Positions 12,837 to 26,134 of a stretch of 64,000 bases of DNA are shown in pieces. The DNA comes from Euwallacea fornicatus (taxonomy: Eukaryota; Arthropoda; Insecta; Coleoptera; Curculionidae). The position numbers were made by a program, and so were the translations under genes. The DNA lies in assembly GCF_040115645.1 (NCBI RefSeq), contig NC_089564.1, positions 1,116,001 to 1,180,000 of the forward strand, in the 5' to 3' direction. The notes under the pieces are model-generated. The model was given only the letters and a program-made list of their open reading frames with translations, made no database searches and was not told the DNA's origin. Every line of letters begins with the position of its first letter. The first letter of the stretch is position 1.

Positions 12837-12914
12837 TTAATGAGGTTTTTTTGTTTCAGGTATGTACCGTTCTTGAACCATATATCTTACTGCCGAACGC
12901 CAACTAGGGTGAGT
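12837..12914 (+). promoter_or_regulatory. Candidate recursive splice site with 49-nt RS-exon
   Basis: A pyrimidine tract (GGTTTTTTTGTTTCAG, AG ending at 12859), preceded by a possible branch point in GTATTTAATG, is fused to a 5' splice site GTATGT starting at 12860. This regenerates a donor with no exon between, the ratchet-point architecture known from long Drosophila introns. A second strong donor, CTAGG|GTGAGT, follows at 12909, so use of the downstream donor would define a 49-nt RS-exon (12860-12908). In the frame beginning at the junction that exon ends in TAG. Seen directly: acceptor, fused donor and second donor. Inferred: recursive splicing of a long plus-strand intron. Confidence 0.5.
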
Positions 12915-15207
12915 TATATAAAATGCTTTGCATAATCCTTTTGTAAGCGTAAACAGACAGATTTCGCAAGGAGATTAAACAACGTTTTATATACCAGCGC
13001 TCCTGATGAAATTCTGGAAGGGGATTACTAGCGACTGCAATACTCAGAATAACGAATTTGGTAGCTGACTCATTTTATGGTTGCCAGCACCTAAATACAT
13101 ACATACACAACATATTTTCATATTCTCGGCGCCTAGAGCAATTAAATCTCAACACTATCAACGGTCGCATTTGCGTATAGCATGTTCACATTATCTCCAA
13201 CATGTCCACCCCTCCGTTTGCACAGAGATCTAATGAGTCTCATTGGCCATTAAGTGATTCATCAAAATTTGCACTGGGTTTAATGGGAAACAAATACCGC
13301 TCGTCAATTAACGATCCATTTGGTCGAATGTTATTAAGGAAGGCAAACAAGTACGGTTTAAAAAAGACATGCGTTACAGACATCACAGCCGATGATAGTG
13401 AATCGCATAGTAGAAGAAACCTGCAGTATAGTAAGCTATGCGCAATCGAGCGGGAATTCAGTTTTCTATCTCGCGGAGTTGCCGATTTCCGTTTCTCCCA
13501 GAAATGAGCGATCGCGTTTCGGGCGCGTTCCTTTAGTTATTTGCTAACGTCAACGTCGCAGAACTACTGAGAGCGAGACACGCGCGCAGGATTCACGGTA
13601 TCCGCTATCATTAAATGATCGGGCAAACGTGTAATTCGCATGGTTATCTAGTCGACAGGGATTTTCCGCCAACTAATGAATGATGCATATTTTTGCATCT
13701 CAGTCATCGCGATGGCACCGAGATAATTGGCACGAGACTCGACAGCACATAATTGCATGCATGCATCTAAAGGAATCCCCTATTATTTTTTATCTGAAAG
13801 TGAACCATTTGAGTTCGGACTCAGTTCAGCCGGCACCACGTGAAAAGTGGTCCCCGCCCAATACATAATTATATTTGATTTTTTACTAAAAAATTTAGAG
13901 ATTTTGAAAGTTCCGAAAGGTCCCCTGATTAGGGGAGTCATCATGCGTTTGTTCTTCTGTTTTCTAGATTAACTTTCCTAGAAAATGACATTCATCCAAC
14001 TTCTCAATAGTAAATGATCTGAAAAAAAAATCAAGAAGAGACATTCGGTTATATGGGATTTATTAATCAACGAAACCCACAAAGTCGTGTTTGCTTTCCT
14101 GATTTGGTTATGCATTCTCTTTTAAGTTATGGAATACTCAACGGTTTCCGATAATCTAGATCTTCCACGTTGGAACAGATTTGTCATCGTGCGACTGTCG
14201 AATAATAGTTTGCGGGAACCTCTTTAATTATCTAAGTAAACTTTCGGGATCACTTTTCGTGAGCCTCACCTGAACGCGGTAAACGCCACTCAGAATTGGA
14301 AAGCGTCATTTCTCCCGAGAAATGCTTCCTCCCTTCTCTTTCCGCTGTCAAACCAAACTTTCAGGGCATTGATTTACTCCGAAGGGCTTGGTTCCTTCAA
14401 TCTCTGCAAGCCTAACTCCACCGGCAAGTAATGTTTTCCATTTCTCCTTCGCGCACCTTAATTTGCTCTGCGTTTGGTGGTCAACCAACTTTTCCGCCAT
14501 CATCCTGCAGACTCGCACGGGTGACCCAAGCTACGTAAGCAATCCCTGATCAATGGGTAACGCGTGTTCGGTCGCCGTTTCGCGTGAATTGAGCCCGTGA
14601 GGAATTTGAACCATTTACTCCTTCTCCTCCGGGATGCAACATCTAATACCATCCGGCGTCCCTTTCAAAGCGGTAGTCAACCGTGGATATATCTGGACGC
14701 CGATTGTCCCATTTTAATTTACACTTCTTCTTTCGTCTTCCTGGATGGCAATTCGCCCCACGCCTGATATTCATGTCGTTCCCGTGGCGTTTCACGCGAA
14801 AACTTGTGCATCGATCAGCCCAACTTATCGTACGGTTTAATAAGTAATTCGGTCTCCCCTCTGTCCCACATCTGACAAGCTTAATTGCAATTGAGGAGGT
14901 AAAGGCGCCGCGTCGGGTCCTCGGGACATCGTGATCGGCTCGGATGGAGGTTCCTACGAGGGAGTCCCTAACATAAGGGCCCGAAAGAATTCGTGTAATG
15001 AACTAGCCCCCTTTTCTACGTTTGAATCGTACTCTGCGAGCGCGAGTACGAAACTTAAAAAAAAAAAAAAAGTCATTTTTAAAGTGTTTTATGATTTCGA
15101 TTCAGGTTGTTTAGAGTCTGCTTACGAGTCCGCAGCAAAGCGACCTTATGGTCGGGATTTCTACACGGGTTAGTTTTGCACACACTAACTCGATTTAATT
15201 TGTTTGA
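12915..15207. other. No recognisable gene
   Basis: No gene identified. Short frames of 62-101 codons are unassigned. There is a poly(A) run at about 15057-15070. Confidence 0.45.
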
Positions 15208-15243
15208 CTCCCCCCTTCCCCCCCCCTCCTCCCCCCCTCCCTG
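15208..15243 (-). repeat. Polypyrimidine C-tract; minus-strand G-rich
   Basis: About 36 bases of almost pure C with a few T, containing several runs of six to nine C. The minus strand therefore has at least four long G-runs within 36 nt, a G-quadruplex candidate (i-motif on the plus strand). The mirror-like pyrimidine composition also permits triplex formation. Confidence 0.85.
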
Positions 15244-15334
15244 CCACGGATCTCCCCAGTGGCATTTCCGGCACCCAAGTTGCCCTATCGATTCGGCCAC
15301 ACGATGAATTGGGACACACACACGTGCCGGGTCA

Positions 15335-15375
15335 TTACACGAGGCTTCAAAACACGGCCTTGAAGCCTCGTGTAA
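15335..15375. repeat. Perfect hairpin, 16-bp arms, 9-nt loop
   Basis: TTACACGAGGCTTCAA (15335-15350) is the exact reverse complement of TTGAAGCCTCGTGTAA (15360-15375), separated by 9 nt. Arms and loop are too short for a standard pre-miRNA. No target-site duplication is evident, so it is not obviously a transposon. It may be a foldback produced by template switching or a structured RNA element. Confidence 0.92.
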
Positions 15376-18300
15376 CGTATTACTAATTTTTAACAACTTC
15401 GCGTTGCGTATTATGATTTATGTGTTTTGCGCGAAATTGCATTCAACGGAAAAAATTGGTGCCAACAAATCACGCTCGTGCATGTTACATCGGCGGCGCG
15501 AAAACTCCACGTCAATGATAATAATTGGTCATGTAGGACGACCTTTACGATGGCGTCGAATTGGCGGGAATTTATTCATTCATTTTATGTTAAAATTATC
15601 GATTTCGCACATGTTACGTCAGACACACGTTGCTGCTGGTCCAATGGAAAGGTTTTTCTGCCTGCGTAGCTTATCGCCCGATACGCTGCGATAGCGACAG
15701 GAAATGTAGTAAAAGCCAATTAAGCTACTTGTAGCTGTTATGCAATATAATTGAGTTTTAAGTGGAAAATCGCATTAAGCGATTAAGAAAACCGTTTAAA
15801 AAGATGGCACTGATACTCCGGCATTAATCGAGGCTTTTCGACCCGATTTCAGTGCTGCTCGCCATGTTTTTGACGTTGTTTAATTGTTTACTTTTTGTTT
15901 CGAACGTTATGCGCTTCGAAGGCGCCACTCGGAGGGGTTTCTGATGCACGGTGCTCAGTACTGAGCCGACGCCGCTCAACGATCGTTAAACCGTTGAAAA
16001 GTGGATCCGTTTTCAAAGTGATAATATTTCAAATTCTCAAAAGGCCTCGCAACAAAATACTATTTCACAGTCCAATACAAATAATCCGGGGAAATGTTTT
16101 TCCATTTCGGCAAACTTTTCTAGAAAATGGGATTTTCGGAGTTCGAAGAATTTTCGGCGATTTGTTAATCCGAGGCATAATCAGCTCGGGTCGGGCTTTA
16201 ATATCGAATGCGATGATATATATCGCTGAGTTCGAAATTTTCCATTTGTCTCGTTCGAGCAAATTTTTAATTTCGGCAGGAAAATAATTTTCGAAACAAA
16301 TAAGGACTCTGTCGACGCAATTTGTTCGGTGTCGCCCATTTCAGCTCTATCGGCGTCGAAATTGTGGGAAACTCGACGAGATGGTTTCAGATGTGGCGTG
16401 GAGACGATTCAACTGAACACGGAGCGATCGTCCGAAATATCTTCGTGAACTAGACCTCTGAGCGTGTCGAATTGGTACTACCGATCGGCACTTACGGGTC
16501 GAGCGTACCCGACAAATTACGCATAACTTCAGAGATTTCGCGGCAAGTAGATGGATGAAAATGGAGCCAAATTCAAAGAAAAGTACGAGACGCAAACAGG
16601 TACTTGCAATGCAAGACCCATTGCTCACGTTGAAGAACTAGGAGGAAATTATTTGGACGAAAATCCTTGTGTACTTCTGGACAGCCACTGCCAGATCCGA
16701 CTAAGGGCACGTGATTATTGAAATGATCTAACTTTAGGAGAAACGAGGAGTCTTAGAACAATGACAAACTTCTATTTCCGAGCTAACAGTATGTCTCCGC
16801 CAAACTTGTCGGAACCCCAATAACTTGGCTCTTATTAGGACAAGGGATAGTAACTTCTCCATTCGAAAGTCCTAGAATAGAGTCCAGAATTGAGCAACTG
16901 TCTGTTGTATGTTCTTGGGTTTAAAGATTGGCGGGAGCGAATAATCAGATTACCTAGCACGTCTTCCTCCTCTGCTATTGGCTCTAAAGGAAATCGACCA
17001 TTTAAGCATCTTCTCATTGGCCACCTTTAAGTGCATTCTCGGACTTTGCGGTCATTTTGCGTTAGAAACTCGAAAAGTACCCTTTTGTATTTTTCTGACG
17101 AGTATTTGATTTTAAACGGGGAACGGTGGAATTTTTGGAAATTCGCTCCACTTATCCATGTACCCACTTAAAACATATGTTACTTCAATTACCACTTATC
17201 GTATCTGGGCACTTGAAAATATGGGAAACGTAAACTGTTTGATTGCTTTGATTTCTGCTACCTTCGTCAATCTATACACTTCCCCAGAAGTCATCAGTGG
17301 CGCACATTGTTCCAATCTTATCGGCTGCCTGGAATCGCTGGCGAAATTACTCGCGTCGCCAAAATTTTTATCATTTCAAGTATGTTTTTTCTGAGATTAC
17401 TCCTATTAAGTAATAGCTCATGCGATGTGCCGCCGCTTCTGTTCCGCATGTGGGGGGAACTCGGCTGTGGGAAGACACGCGGGGTCCTTTGAACGGAGAA
17501 CATCTCACAGCATTGTACAAGAGCTCGAACCTATTTTAGAAGTTTTCCGCAAAATTTAAACGTTACATTTTTAGCTTTGTCCCATCGTTTCTAGGCCAAT
17601 ACGAAAGCGGCTTCAAGACGAAGCCTTGTTGTGGCACTTGAAGTTGCTTTTCTGCTTCATAAAAACAAAATAATAATAATTATTCTCATTAAATTTTCTA
17701 AAACTTCCCATTTAGCCCGCGCTGTGTCCCATATGGCAACTAAGGTCTCCGTAAATGCACGACCAGTTCGGAACACACTGTACACAAGATGACGTTTAAA
17801 TTCCCAATTTCGCGCCCCTTTGACACGTATTTACGTGAACGTCGACTGAGCAGCGCGAATTCGCCTATTTACCTCTACCGGATTGTCCATGTACAAAAAG
17901 GACCAATGAGGCTTTTAACGCTTTTTTTTCCACACGTGATGGGGAATGCAGCACGTTACATTATTACATATTACATACATTACATAATTGAAATGTTGTA
18001 GGAACATTCACGGCTTTGAAGTCCATTTTACACATCGATGCCCGATGAATTCCGAACGTCGGTGTAACCCACTTTCGTCTTATTGTCACCTGGAATTTGT
18101 CTATTTCATTGTGATTATGATCCCGTATTGACCCGAGTCAGATTGGTCACTACTCCACAATACCGTCATTAAAATGATTACTATGCTTGAAACATTGTGA
18201 ATGAAATAAAAGCTTTTCACATCAGCGATTAAAAAGCCATTTCTATCAAAAAAAAAATAAAAAACTGACAACAATATGCGCACACGCCTCAAAGGCCGCA

Positions 18301-21300
18301 TTTAGATTGTTGCCATGTGAGTTTTAGAATAAATAACGTACAATTTGGGTTAATAATGCTAATCAAAGCGAGATTATGCGGGGAAAAAAGCTGCAACATA
18401 CTTGTGCTGTAATAAATAATACATTATACGATAAACGGTGTACTTGGTAGTACTCCGCATGGGTATAGTAAAAAAGCGGCAATGTCAGCACAAATATCTC
18501 ACTCATGGTCTGTAGGATATGTTAAAAATACCTAAGACCAGATTAGGAGATTTGAACTTTACACTCTCATCAATTTGCACTTTAAATATGCGAATTTGCA
18601 CTCGTTTGTCATGACAACAGTCAATGCGATATGGGGTCATATTAGGCTGCGACATTATTAAAATTGCAAGTTCATCACAGGGCAAGGGAAGACGTCCTTA
18701 GATGAATCTAATGTCATCTAAGAGATTATCGGCCCCAGTTCACACGCATTGACAAGTGTTTATATGCCTCAAATAGGGCATTTTATAATACACAATTCAC
18801 CTTGAAATTCGCATTGAGGTTGAGATTATTCATTTTTGCGCTTCTCGATGTGTCACGTGTGTGTTAATAAACAATGTTATGAAGTGGCTTATCAGGAGGT
18901 CGAAGATTTTCGGATACGTTAGGTGGCGCTATTCACCGTTGGAGTAAGTGTTGCTCTCGATCATCGATCCACATACCTGGTGGATTAGGAGGAAATTAGG
19001 TTAATACAATTTCACATATCACGGCAATAAAATGATACAGGCGCGAAACGAAAATTGAAGATTAAACTATCAAATTTTCGATAAACTGTATACTTAACTA
19101 AACCCTTTAGGCTTAGATAACTAGAATTTAATTAATGCCCCTGTATTATGTCACTTAATTAGATTTTACGACTTTCGTTATTATGTGCGGTAAAAATTGT
19201 TATTCGTTGTATTGCGGCTTTTATGGACACTGGTAAGTTATACGTGCGGTGGAGTGACCTTAATTACCGTCGGCAGTCGGGTTTTATTGGGGACCGGGCT
19301 TATTACAAATTGTGCTTTCGATTCAAAGTTTAAAGGCGAAAATTTTGCATTTCTGCTCGGAATTCGCTATTAAAATTCGGAGCAGTCGCCAATCCTAGAA
19401 TTCGTTGCTGACGCCTATGAAAGAATAATTTGCGACGGACAAATTGATGACAAGCGAGACATGCGCCCCTCCGCCAGCAAGCCCGGTGCCATTCCTCTAA
19501 GGTTTGGTCCGAGGGCCGTTTCAAGCTCAGCAGCAGATCCATAAAAGAAATAGAGCGTCCAATTCGGTGCGGCAAAGGACGCTGGGCGACACGCGTTTCT
19601 ACTATTCGGCCCCATCAGGCATGTGTGCGCACAAAGTATGTGCCCATCTGCGATTCCCCACGCCCGTCCCAAAGATATGCGCGTCGGCGAGTGTGGTCTC
19701 GAAAGGCTGGAGGAAAGGAAAACGGGCAATTACAACCGGCCTATTGTGCAACACCTGGTACTTCCACGGCAATCTGAGGTGGTGCCTGCGTGGGGTTCCC
19801 TTTTTTCAGTTTGACAGCTCGCATTGGCCCCGCCAGATCGAGTGGCTATCGCAGGGTCAGCAGTTTAAGCTCTTCGACTCATGTCTTGGCTTTTGACTTG
19901 ACAGCCCTCACTTTTCTCGATATCCGCGAAAGTTTCTAGATCGTATTAATGGTGCCGTCGACGCAACGCGCATTTATTTGAAAATGTGACCTGGAATTGA
20001 TGATTAATCGTGTTTCCGAATTTCATTAAATCGCCACGATCATCGGTCAACGGTTTCAAAACTCTTTAATGTTGCAACGTCAGAGTGCAATTACATATTC
20101 TGAACTTAATGATGTCACAACTTGAAAAGCCTTGAAATGAATCAATGACGTTTCTTTATCCGATTTCATCACGTTTCAGTTCAGTTTTGAAATTGAGCGA
20201 GACCCGAAAATCAGCAACGTTCGGTTTCTTTTGATTCTATTTTTTTACCACCCGCCAATCTTCGCCACATCAGTCCGATCTATATGATCGAACACGTAGT
20301 TCTCTCCATGAACTGAACTCCAGTAGTGTCCTTTTCGTACTGTACTGTAGAAGGGGGTCGAGCCTACTTCGCCTGAAATTAAGGGTAATTCAGACAAAAC
20401 CTTTCCGGCGTCTATTCCGATATTCTCTTACCTATGCCCCCGTACTAAGGTTTGGAGCAACCCAAAGAATTGCTCCACGAAGTCGTTTGAGATGCAAAAC
20501 TTCCTCCGTGCACCAATCTTTTTCGCGTTTAACACTTAGTGAAATTGCATTTTCCAAACTGGTCCGCGAAAGGGGATAAAATTCATGCAAAGGCTCTATT
20601 AAAATCAATTGGTCAAGGTTCCGGTGGACGACGAACTGATAATTGCGTAACGTACTTTTACCTTAGTTTGTGGAACATCGGCCGAGGCAACCGACACCGA
20701 TGCTCTTCTACATCTTCAGCCCGCACTGGCGGCCATTTACCGCTCTTCCCTATTAATCTCCCTTCTTCCCTGTCTTCACTAATTGGTTAACAAACCACGG
20801 TTCGAGATCTACATGCATACTGTTGTTTTTTCGGCATGAACGCGTCAACAGCAGGTTCATCGTCCATGTTATGGCCCGATCAAAAACTTAGCTAGTTCAG
20901 AGATCTCCGTGTGGCCACTCAAAAAAGCTGTTCATTACACTTTCATGGCCATGGAATAGCGTCGTTCGACCGCGTCCTGAAAATATGCTTTCAAGGTCAA
21001 AATATTTGGCGTCTAGTTCTTTAATCCCTGCCATTATGCTCCTCGCGTCACTGCATTTGCCGCTGCGACCAAACCATAACATTTGCCCAATTAAAGGAGT
21101 ACAAATAACCACAACCGAACAGCTTTATTGTGATGGTGTGTGTCACCGAGTTTAACCATTGAATTCTGAGCTTTGAAGCTCTCGTTTCCGTGCATTAAAC
21201 TATTAATGAGGGTAATAAACCGAGTTATCATACGGCCCACGAATAATGAACAGAACCAATAGTAAAAAATGACATTACCCTCCGACGGTCCCTCGCAGGC

Positions 21301-23029
21301 CCAGAACTGCCGTACGGTGGTTTTCCCTCGAAAGGTGGATCATGACTATTTCATTTAAGTAACCGAAAAACTGGAGCGTTGCCCTCAAATTACCTAAAAC
21401 AAGATTAATAATTTCTCGAATTGAACAATGTGTGGCGGTCGGAAATGGACGCTTTAATCGCACGACTGTACTGTAGGGATATCTGTAATGCAGTGTGCAC
21501 GTATGGCTTATCAGGTCTTTTAATTTTTAATCGAGTCAACTTCGGTTTCGGACCTGATCAGATGACGAAACGTGAGACCCCAAAAAAGCCAAAGGGAAAA
21601 AACCAATATAAAACTTTAGAACCTCGTTATCGCATCGTTAACGAAAAGACGACCTCTGTTAACTCGCCGCTCTGGGGTATTATGTTGCAGGCTACGTCGG
21701 CTGCCAAACATCCGTGGAATAACAAATTAATTTTATTAAAAGATTTGAAGCATATTTACAGCCAAGAGTTAATAACCTGGGCAGTGAAAGCAGAGCTTAT
21801 CTCCCTTTGTCCCGGGACATCCGCAGTTTTCTCGTTTTCGTTGTAAATCAAGGGATGAGGATTGGGACGTTCTATTTGCGCTAATTTATAGGGAAATCTC
21901 TATTTTGCTATTAAAAGCTCTACTGCGTTTCGTCGTTTGAGGCAAAAAGTTTGCATCCAAATCGCGTGGCAGCCTCATGTGATGTTGGGACTGGCCGTGA
22001 CCCAGGTAACTCTGGACAGTGCCGCGGCGATGGCTTCAGAAAACGTTTTTGAACGACCATTTTCGGTAGTATGGAAAAATCCAAAGAAATCCGGTTATTT
22101 ATTGGTGCATATAAGAAAAATAGAAGTGCCCTACTTTGCCGACTTTGAGACCTTGAAAGAAAAAATTTTTCCCAAGCAATGAGTTCACCTTCATGCTGTT
22201 TGTCCGAAATTCCGAAACATCCGGTAACACGAAGTACAACACCAATCTTTCGTTATGTGCTCGATGGTTTATTAGTTTTCTCCAATAAACACGAAGAGAC
22301 TAACGGCGGCGAACCTTAACACACGGATCCATCTTCGTCCATTCAAAATTCTCCTGTAACTAAGAGAAATTAAATAGACATGGAGTGAATTATGTAAATA
22401 TCATCAGATCTCCGATCTTCGTTTCGTGATCTCTCCTCTTTTGCATGTCAATGCTGTTGTTTTCATCGTCTCGAACAATTCGCGATGAGGTTGAGAATTT
22501 CAAACGAGAGAACGAGAATTTCTGATGAACGTGATGAATTTCTCGATTTCTGGAGGACTCAATCGAATTCGCAAACGAAGCACCGCCCGTTCAATGACAG
22601 TTTTAAATTGATTTAATGGCATCAATATTCCTAACAATGCCCGTGACAGTTCACTAATGGATTACTCACTTTCATGCTTCAATTGAATTATCGGTATCCG
22701 ATTCACTTCAACATTCCCGAGTTCGTACCACCAGATTCGGATGCTCACTTTCATCTTTTGTTTGAAGCATTTTTACTGAGTAAAATTGATGGCTGCGCCA
22801 GCAATTCGGGAATCGCAGGGAGGAACCGCCATCGGTTTTCGTGAATTCTCGGGTGAAATCATGAATTTTGATGAGATCCACCAACGATCTTAAGCGCACA
22901 CGCATGCATACGAAACTACCAATACTGTGGTTCAAGACCATCGTGGGTGCTGTCACCGGCATTACCTAACACTTTTCGCATTCCTATCGGACATTATGTT
23001 TCTTTCACGTCACTCGTTCGAGTCAACTT
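15376..23029. other. No recognisable gene; several orphan frames
   Basis: Largest frames are 130 codons (15895-16287, mirrored by a 65-codon frame on the other strand), 130 codons (19504-19896, relatively GC-rich) and 141 codons (21421-21846, with a Lys-rich patch). None shows a domain or family signature, and starts may be non-ATG, so I do not call genes. TTGGCGGGAA at about 15562, an E2F-like word, may be chance. Confidence 0.4.
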
Positions 23030-23098
23030 TAACGTACATTTCCTCCCTTTCAGGTGCGTACTGGCACGACAACCGCGCAGATATAAGATAGGGTGAGT
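23022..23098 (+). promoter_or_regulatory. Candidate recursive splice site with 39-nt RS-exon
   Basis: Pyrimidine tract CATTTCCTCCCTTTCAG (AG ends 23053), preceded by a good branch-point word CTTTAAC, is fused to donor GTGCGT at 23054. A second, stronger donor AGATAGG|GTGAGT begins at 23093, giving a 39-nt RS-exon (23054-23092). In the junction frame this exon also contains a stop (TAA), so full inclusion would disrupt a reading frame. The arrangement is the same as at 12859 and 45204. Confidence 0.55.
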
Positions 23099-26065
23099 TA
23101 GCCACCCTCGTTCGCTCTTCCTGGACATTCCGGTAAATCCAACGTTCCATATTCGTTACGAATTCCATGACTTCATTAGACCTCAAGCGATTCCCTTAGA
23201 GCAATACGTACCGGGATTTGCGTTAGGAGGGTGTCAGTTGCGGCCATTTGAGTTAAAATTTATTACCGGTACCACCATATGCGGTTGATGGCACCTGGCT
23301 AAGCTTCAATGGCGATCTAAAAAATTGCTGTTTCTTTTTGAGTCGATAAATAAACAGAAGTACTAATACGCGAAGGTAGTGGGGTATCAATGAAGTGGTC
23401 GGCAAGAAATTTGCATATTGGCCAGACGGTTACATTAACTGTTTAAATATTATCAGTCCCAACTTGGGCATATTTAAATTTCAAAATGTGAGGGTTTTTA
23501 TGTGCAGCCAACTACAAAAAGTGTCGAGAATGAAGGTCAAGTTCAGTTTTCTTTTCGTGGCAGTGCAAATTTCGTCCCAAATCCGCCGGATTTTGTGTCC
23601 TTTGACCACATGTGGAGCATACATTCATGAAAAGCGAATCGGCGAACCTTTGCGTCATCGTTAATCAACCGTCTGACTCAACTTGTTGTTAATTCGATTA
23701 ATCGTATTGATGAGAATTTCTTCGAATTTTTTTTTCTTTCAATCCATAATTATCCGTCTCGTCGGGCCATTGTCTGGCTGCCCTCAGACTCAACCAAAAC
23801 TCAAATCGTTCAATAGTCAGCCGAACAATCTAGTTCTTCAATCAATAGGCATCCCCATGACACCGAGTTAAATACCTTCCTGGAAACTGACTCGCCTTCG
23901 TAAGCGATATCCCCATTCAACTCCTTTCAGCGCTTCTGAGCAACTTCGTCGCGATTTCTTGCGCCACGTTGTCTTACAGTTGCGAAAAGAGACCCATTAT
24001 ATCACACGCCAGGGTGGGAACATTTAGATACGTTGCAAAACTCAAAAAAGTATTTAATTTCTCAGCGAGCTTTTATTATACCCAAGGGAGTATTGGTAAT
24101 GTACCCGTTAATTTCGTGTGAAAACTGCGAAGAGAACTGGCAGTTCGAAGTCTTCCTCTCGGTTTCGGCTCGAAGTGCACGAAACGGAGCCACAACACTG
24201 TCTCGATGGTGTCTCGCGGCCAGATCTAGTTTTTAATAACTCTAGAAGTCCCCATAATGACTCCTCGGCAGCAAAGGGACTTCCAAAATTAAATTACTAG
24301 ATCCACCTGATCCATGTTCCGATATGTATCGCTTCCATGTGGTCAGCTAGAGCTTTTAAACAATTTCCAAATTTACAATCTTAATGAGGTGCTGTGGGCC
24401 TGGAAATAAATTGTACCTGACGTTCCCAGCACTCCCAGGTATTCGCGGTAGCGTAATTAGCCGCGGTTGTTCCAGAATGTCTTGAGAGACAAATTGGTGA
24501 GTTTAGGAGACGGTGACAAGGGGGCTTTGAGGTGATAATTAAGTTGTTTGTAAATCGGCAAGTGATGCACTGGTCATCTGGTTTGCCGAACCAAAATGAG
24601 TAGCGAAACAGTTTTTTAGTTCTGAATTCGATATTACCGTTCTTACGTCCACCGCTTCTCCATTATTCGGGCATTTCTCTCGAATTTCCATTGAATCAAT
24701 GAAATTTCCTTTTTTATCGATGGCGTCGTCACTTTTGCATTTAAACTCGACAAACGTTTCAAAACAGGCGTCAAAGCGTTAATCGTACGGGAATTAGGAA
24801 GGCGAAATGTCCGAATTTAGACGAAAACGTGAAAAAAAGGTTTGAAAAACACGAATTTATGGCCCGATGTCACGTGTGGGCCTAGAACCAATTGAACGCG
24901 CCGGAACGACCTGCTTTGTAAATTACTTCGTTACCTTCGGTACTGCGCAGACCTTTTTCCGCTGCTGAAATGTGGCAACACGCATTGACGTTTCCTTTTT
25001 GTTCTTATTCGATATCGACAGTTTGTCCCTTTGCCCTCAATTAAGTCACTTTCTCCGTTAGTTGAGGATTCGAAATAAAACAAGAACAAATATGCACGTT
25101 TATTTCTCAACAGTTTTATTTATTAATCAAGGTAAATAGAAAGGTGCCCATTATGGGAACTTCGTCTATTCAGAGAAAATGTCCTATAATGGGTTACCGT
25201 GGTACATTCCTCTGATATCTCAATGCTCACATGACTTTAGCCTGCCGGTATTATGCAATGAAAATTTATTAGCTTCTATTTACACACACACATTTTTCCG
25301 ACCCGCCGATAATTGCTTCATTAGTTAGAGAGAGACAAGTTAATTACAGTTTCCAGCATTTTTTCGAACGAAACGAAATCGAAACGGCCTTCCGAGCAGC
25401 TTTCATAGTTCACCTCCGGTGAAATCCGCTTTGGAGGTGAAAAATTCAGGTGATGGTTTCGTGCTAATGTCCCTCGGCTTCAAATGAGCAAAATTCACAC
25501 CAACTTTTGATCACATTAAATTTTAGTCACACTCCCACCGAACCGAGGAAGTGAACTTATCGGCGCCAATCTCAGGAATTCTCATATCGTTGATTTATTG
25601 TTTGCAAGCGTGCATTTTATTCATTGTTTATTTTCGTGAGGATTACGTAGATCAATTCATGTTAAATTAATTTATTACGGTACACTAATCGGGTATATTA
25701 CCTTGTTTGTCGGTGCAGAGTTAAAAACAGATCGGCCAGATTCCTTGGAGGTTCGATATTGGAAGTGCTCGTCGACGTCCGCGGAGAGGGACAGGCGGCA
25801 AATTCAAAATAGCGAAAATGGGGTTTTTTTCAAAAATTTTCCGCTCGCGTTAACGAGTGTCCACAAATCGTCCCGGGAAAAGAGCGGACTAAAACATAAC
25901 ATGAGATCAGCACTAATGGCCCGAAAGTAGGACAAGAACAGTGACGGGTGCAGGAAAATCCACTTACCCTGGTAGTTTGCAAAAAAATACGTCCTTCGTC
26001 CATACGTTCGCTCCGCTCTTCAGGATAGCCCCTCGGATTACCCTCTATTGACGATGACCGCGTAC
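23099..26065. other. No recognisable gene
   Basis: No gene identified. On the minus strand AGG|GTAAGTGG at about 25968 is a strong isolated donor; I could not pair it with an acceptor through an open frame. Confidence 0.4.
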
Positions 26066-26134
26066 CTCCGCCGCCTGGACACTGCCAGCAAATCGCCCTT
26101 GACATCGTAAGCTAACAGGTCCGGTGCGTTGACA
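26066..26134 (-). other. Candidate 69-nt minus-strand exon
   Basis: On the minus strand a strong acceptor (ATTCCCAATTTCGTTTCAG) is followed by 69 nt that stay open and end at CGGAG|GTACGC. The exon is symmetric (one leading nucleotide, 22 codons, two trailing nucleotides), so it could be skipped without a frame shift. The core translation is VNAPDLLAYDVKGDLL followed by a basic run AVSRRR. The donor is only moderate; an alternative donor GG|GTAATC at 26041 would give a 93-nt exon. I recognise no family. A chance acceptor-donor pair cannot be excluded. Confidence 0.25.

Noticed and set aside
21421..21846. 141-codon plus-strand frame
   Set aside because: No family signature or splice context; start is not ATG.
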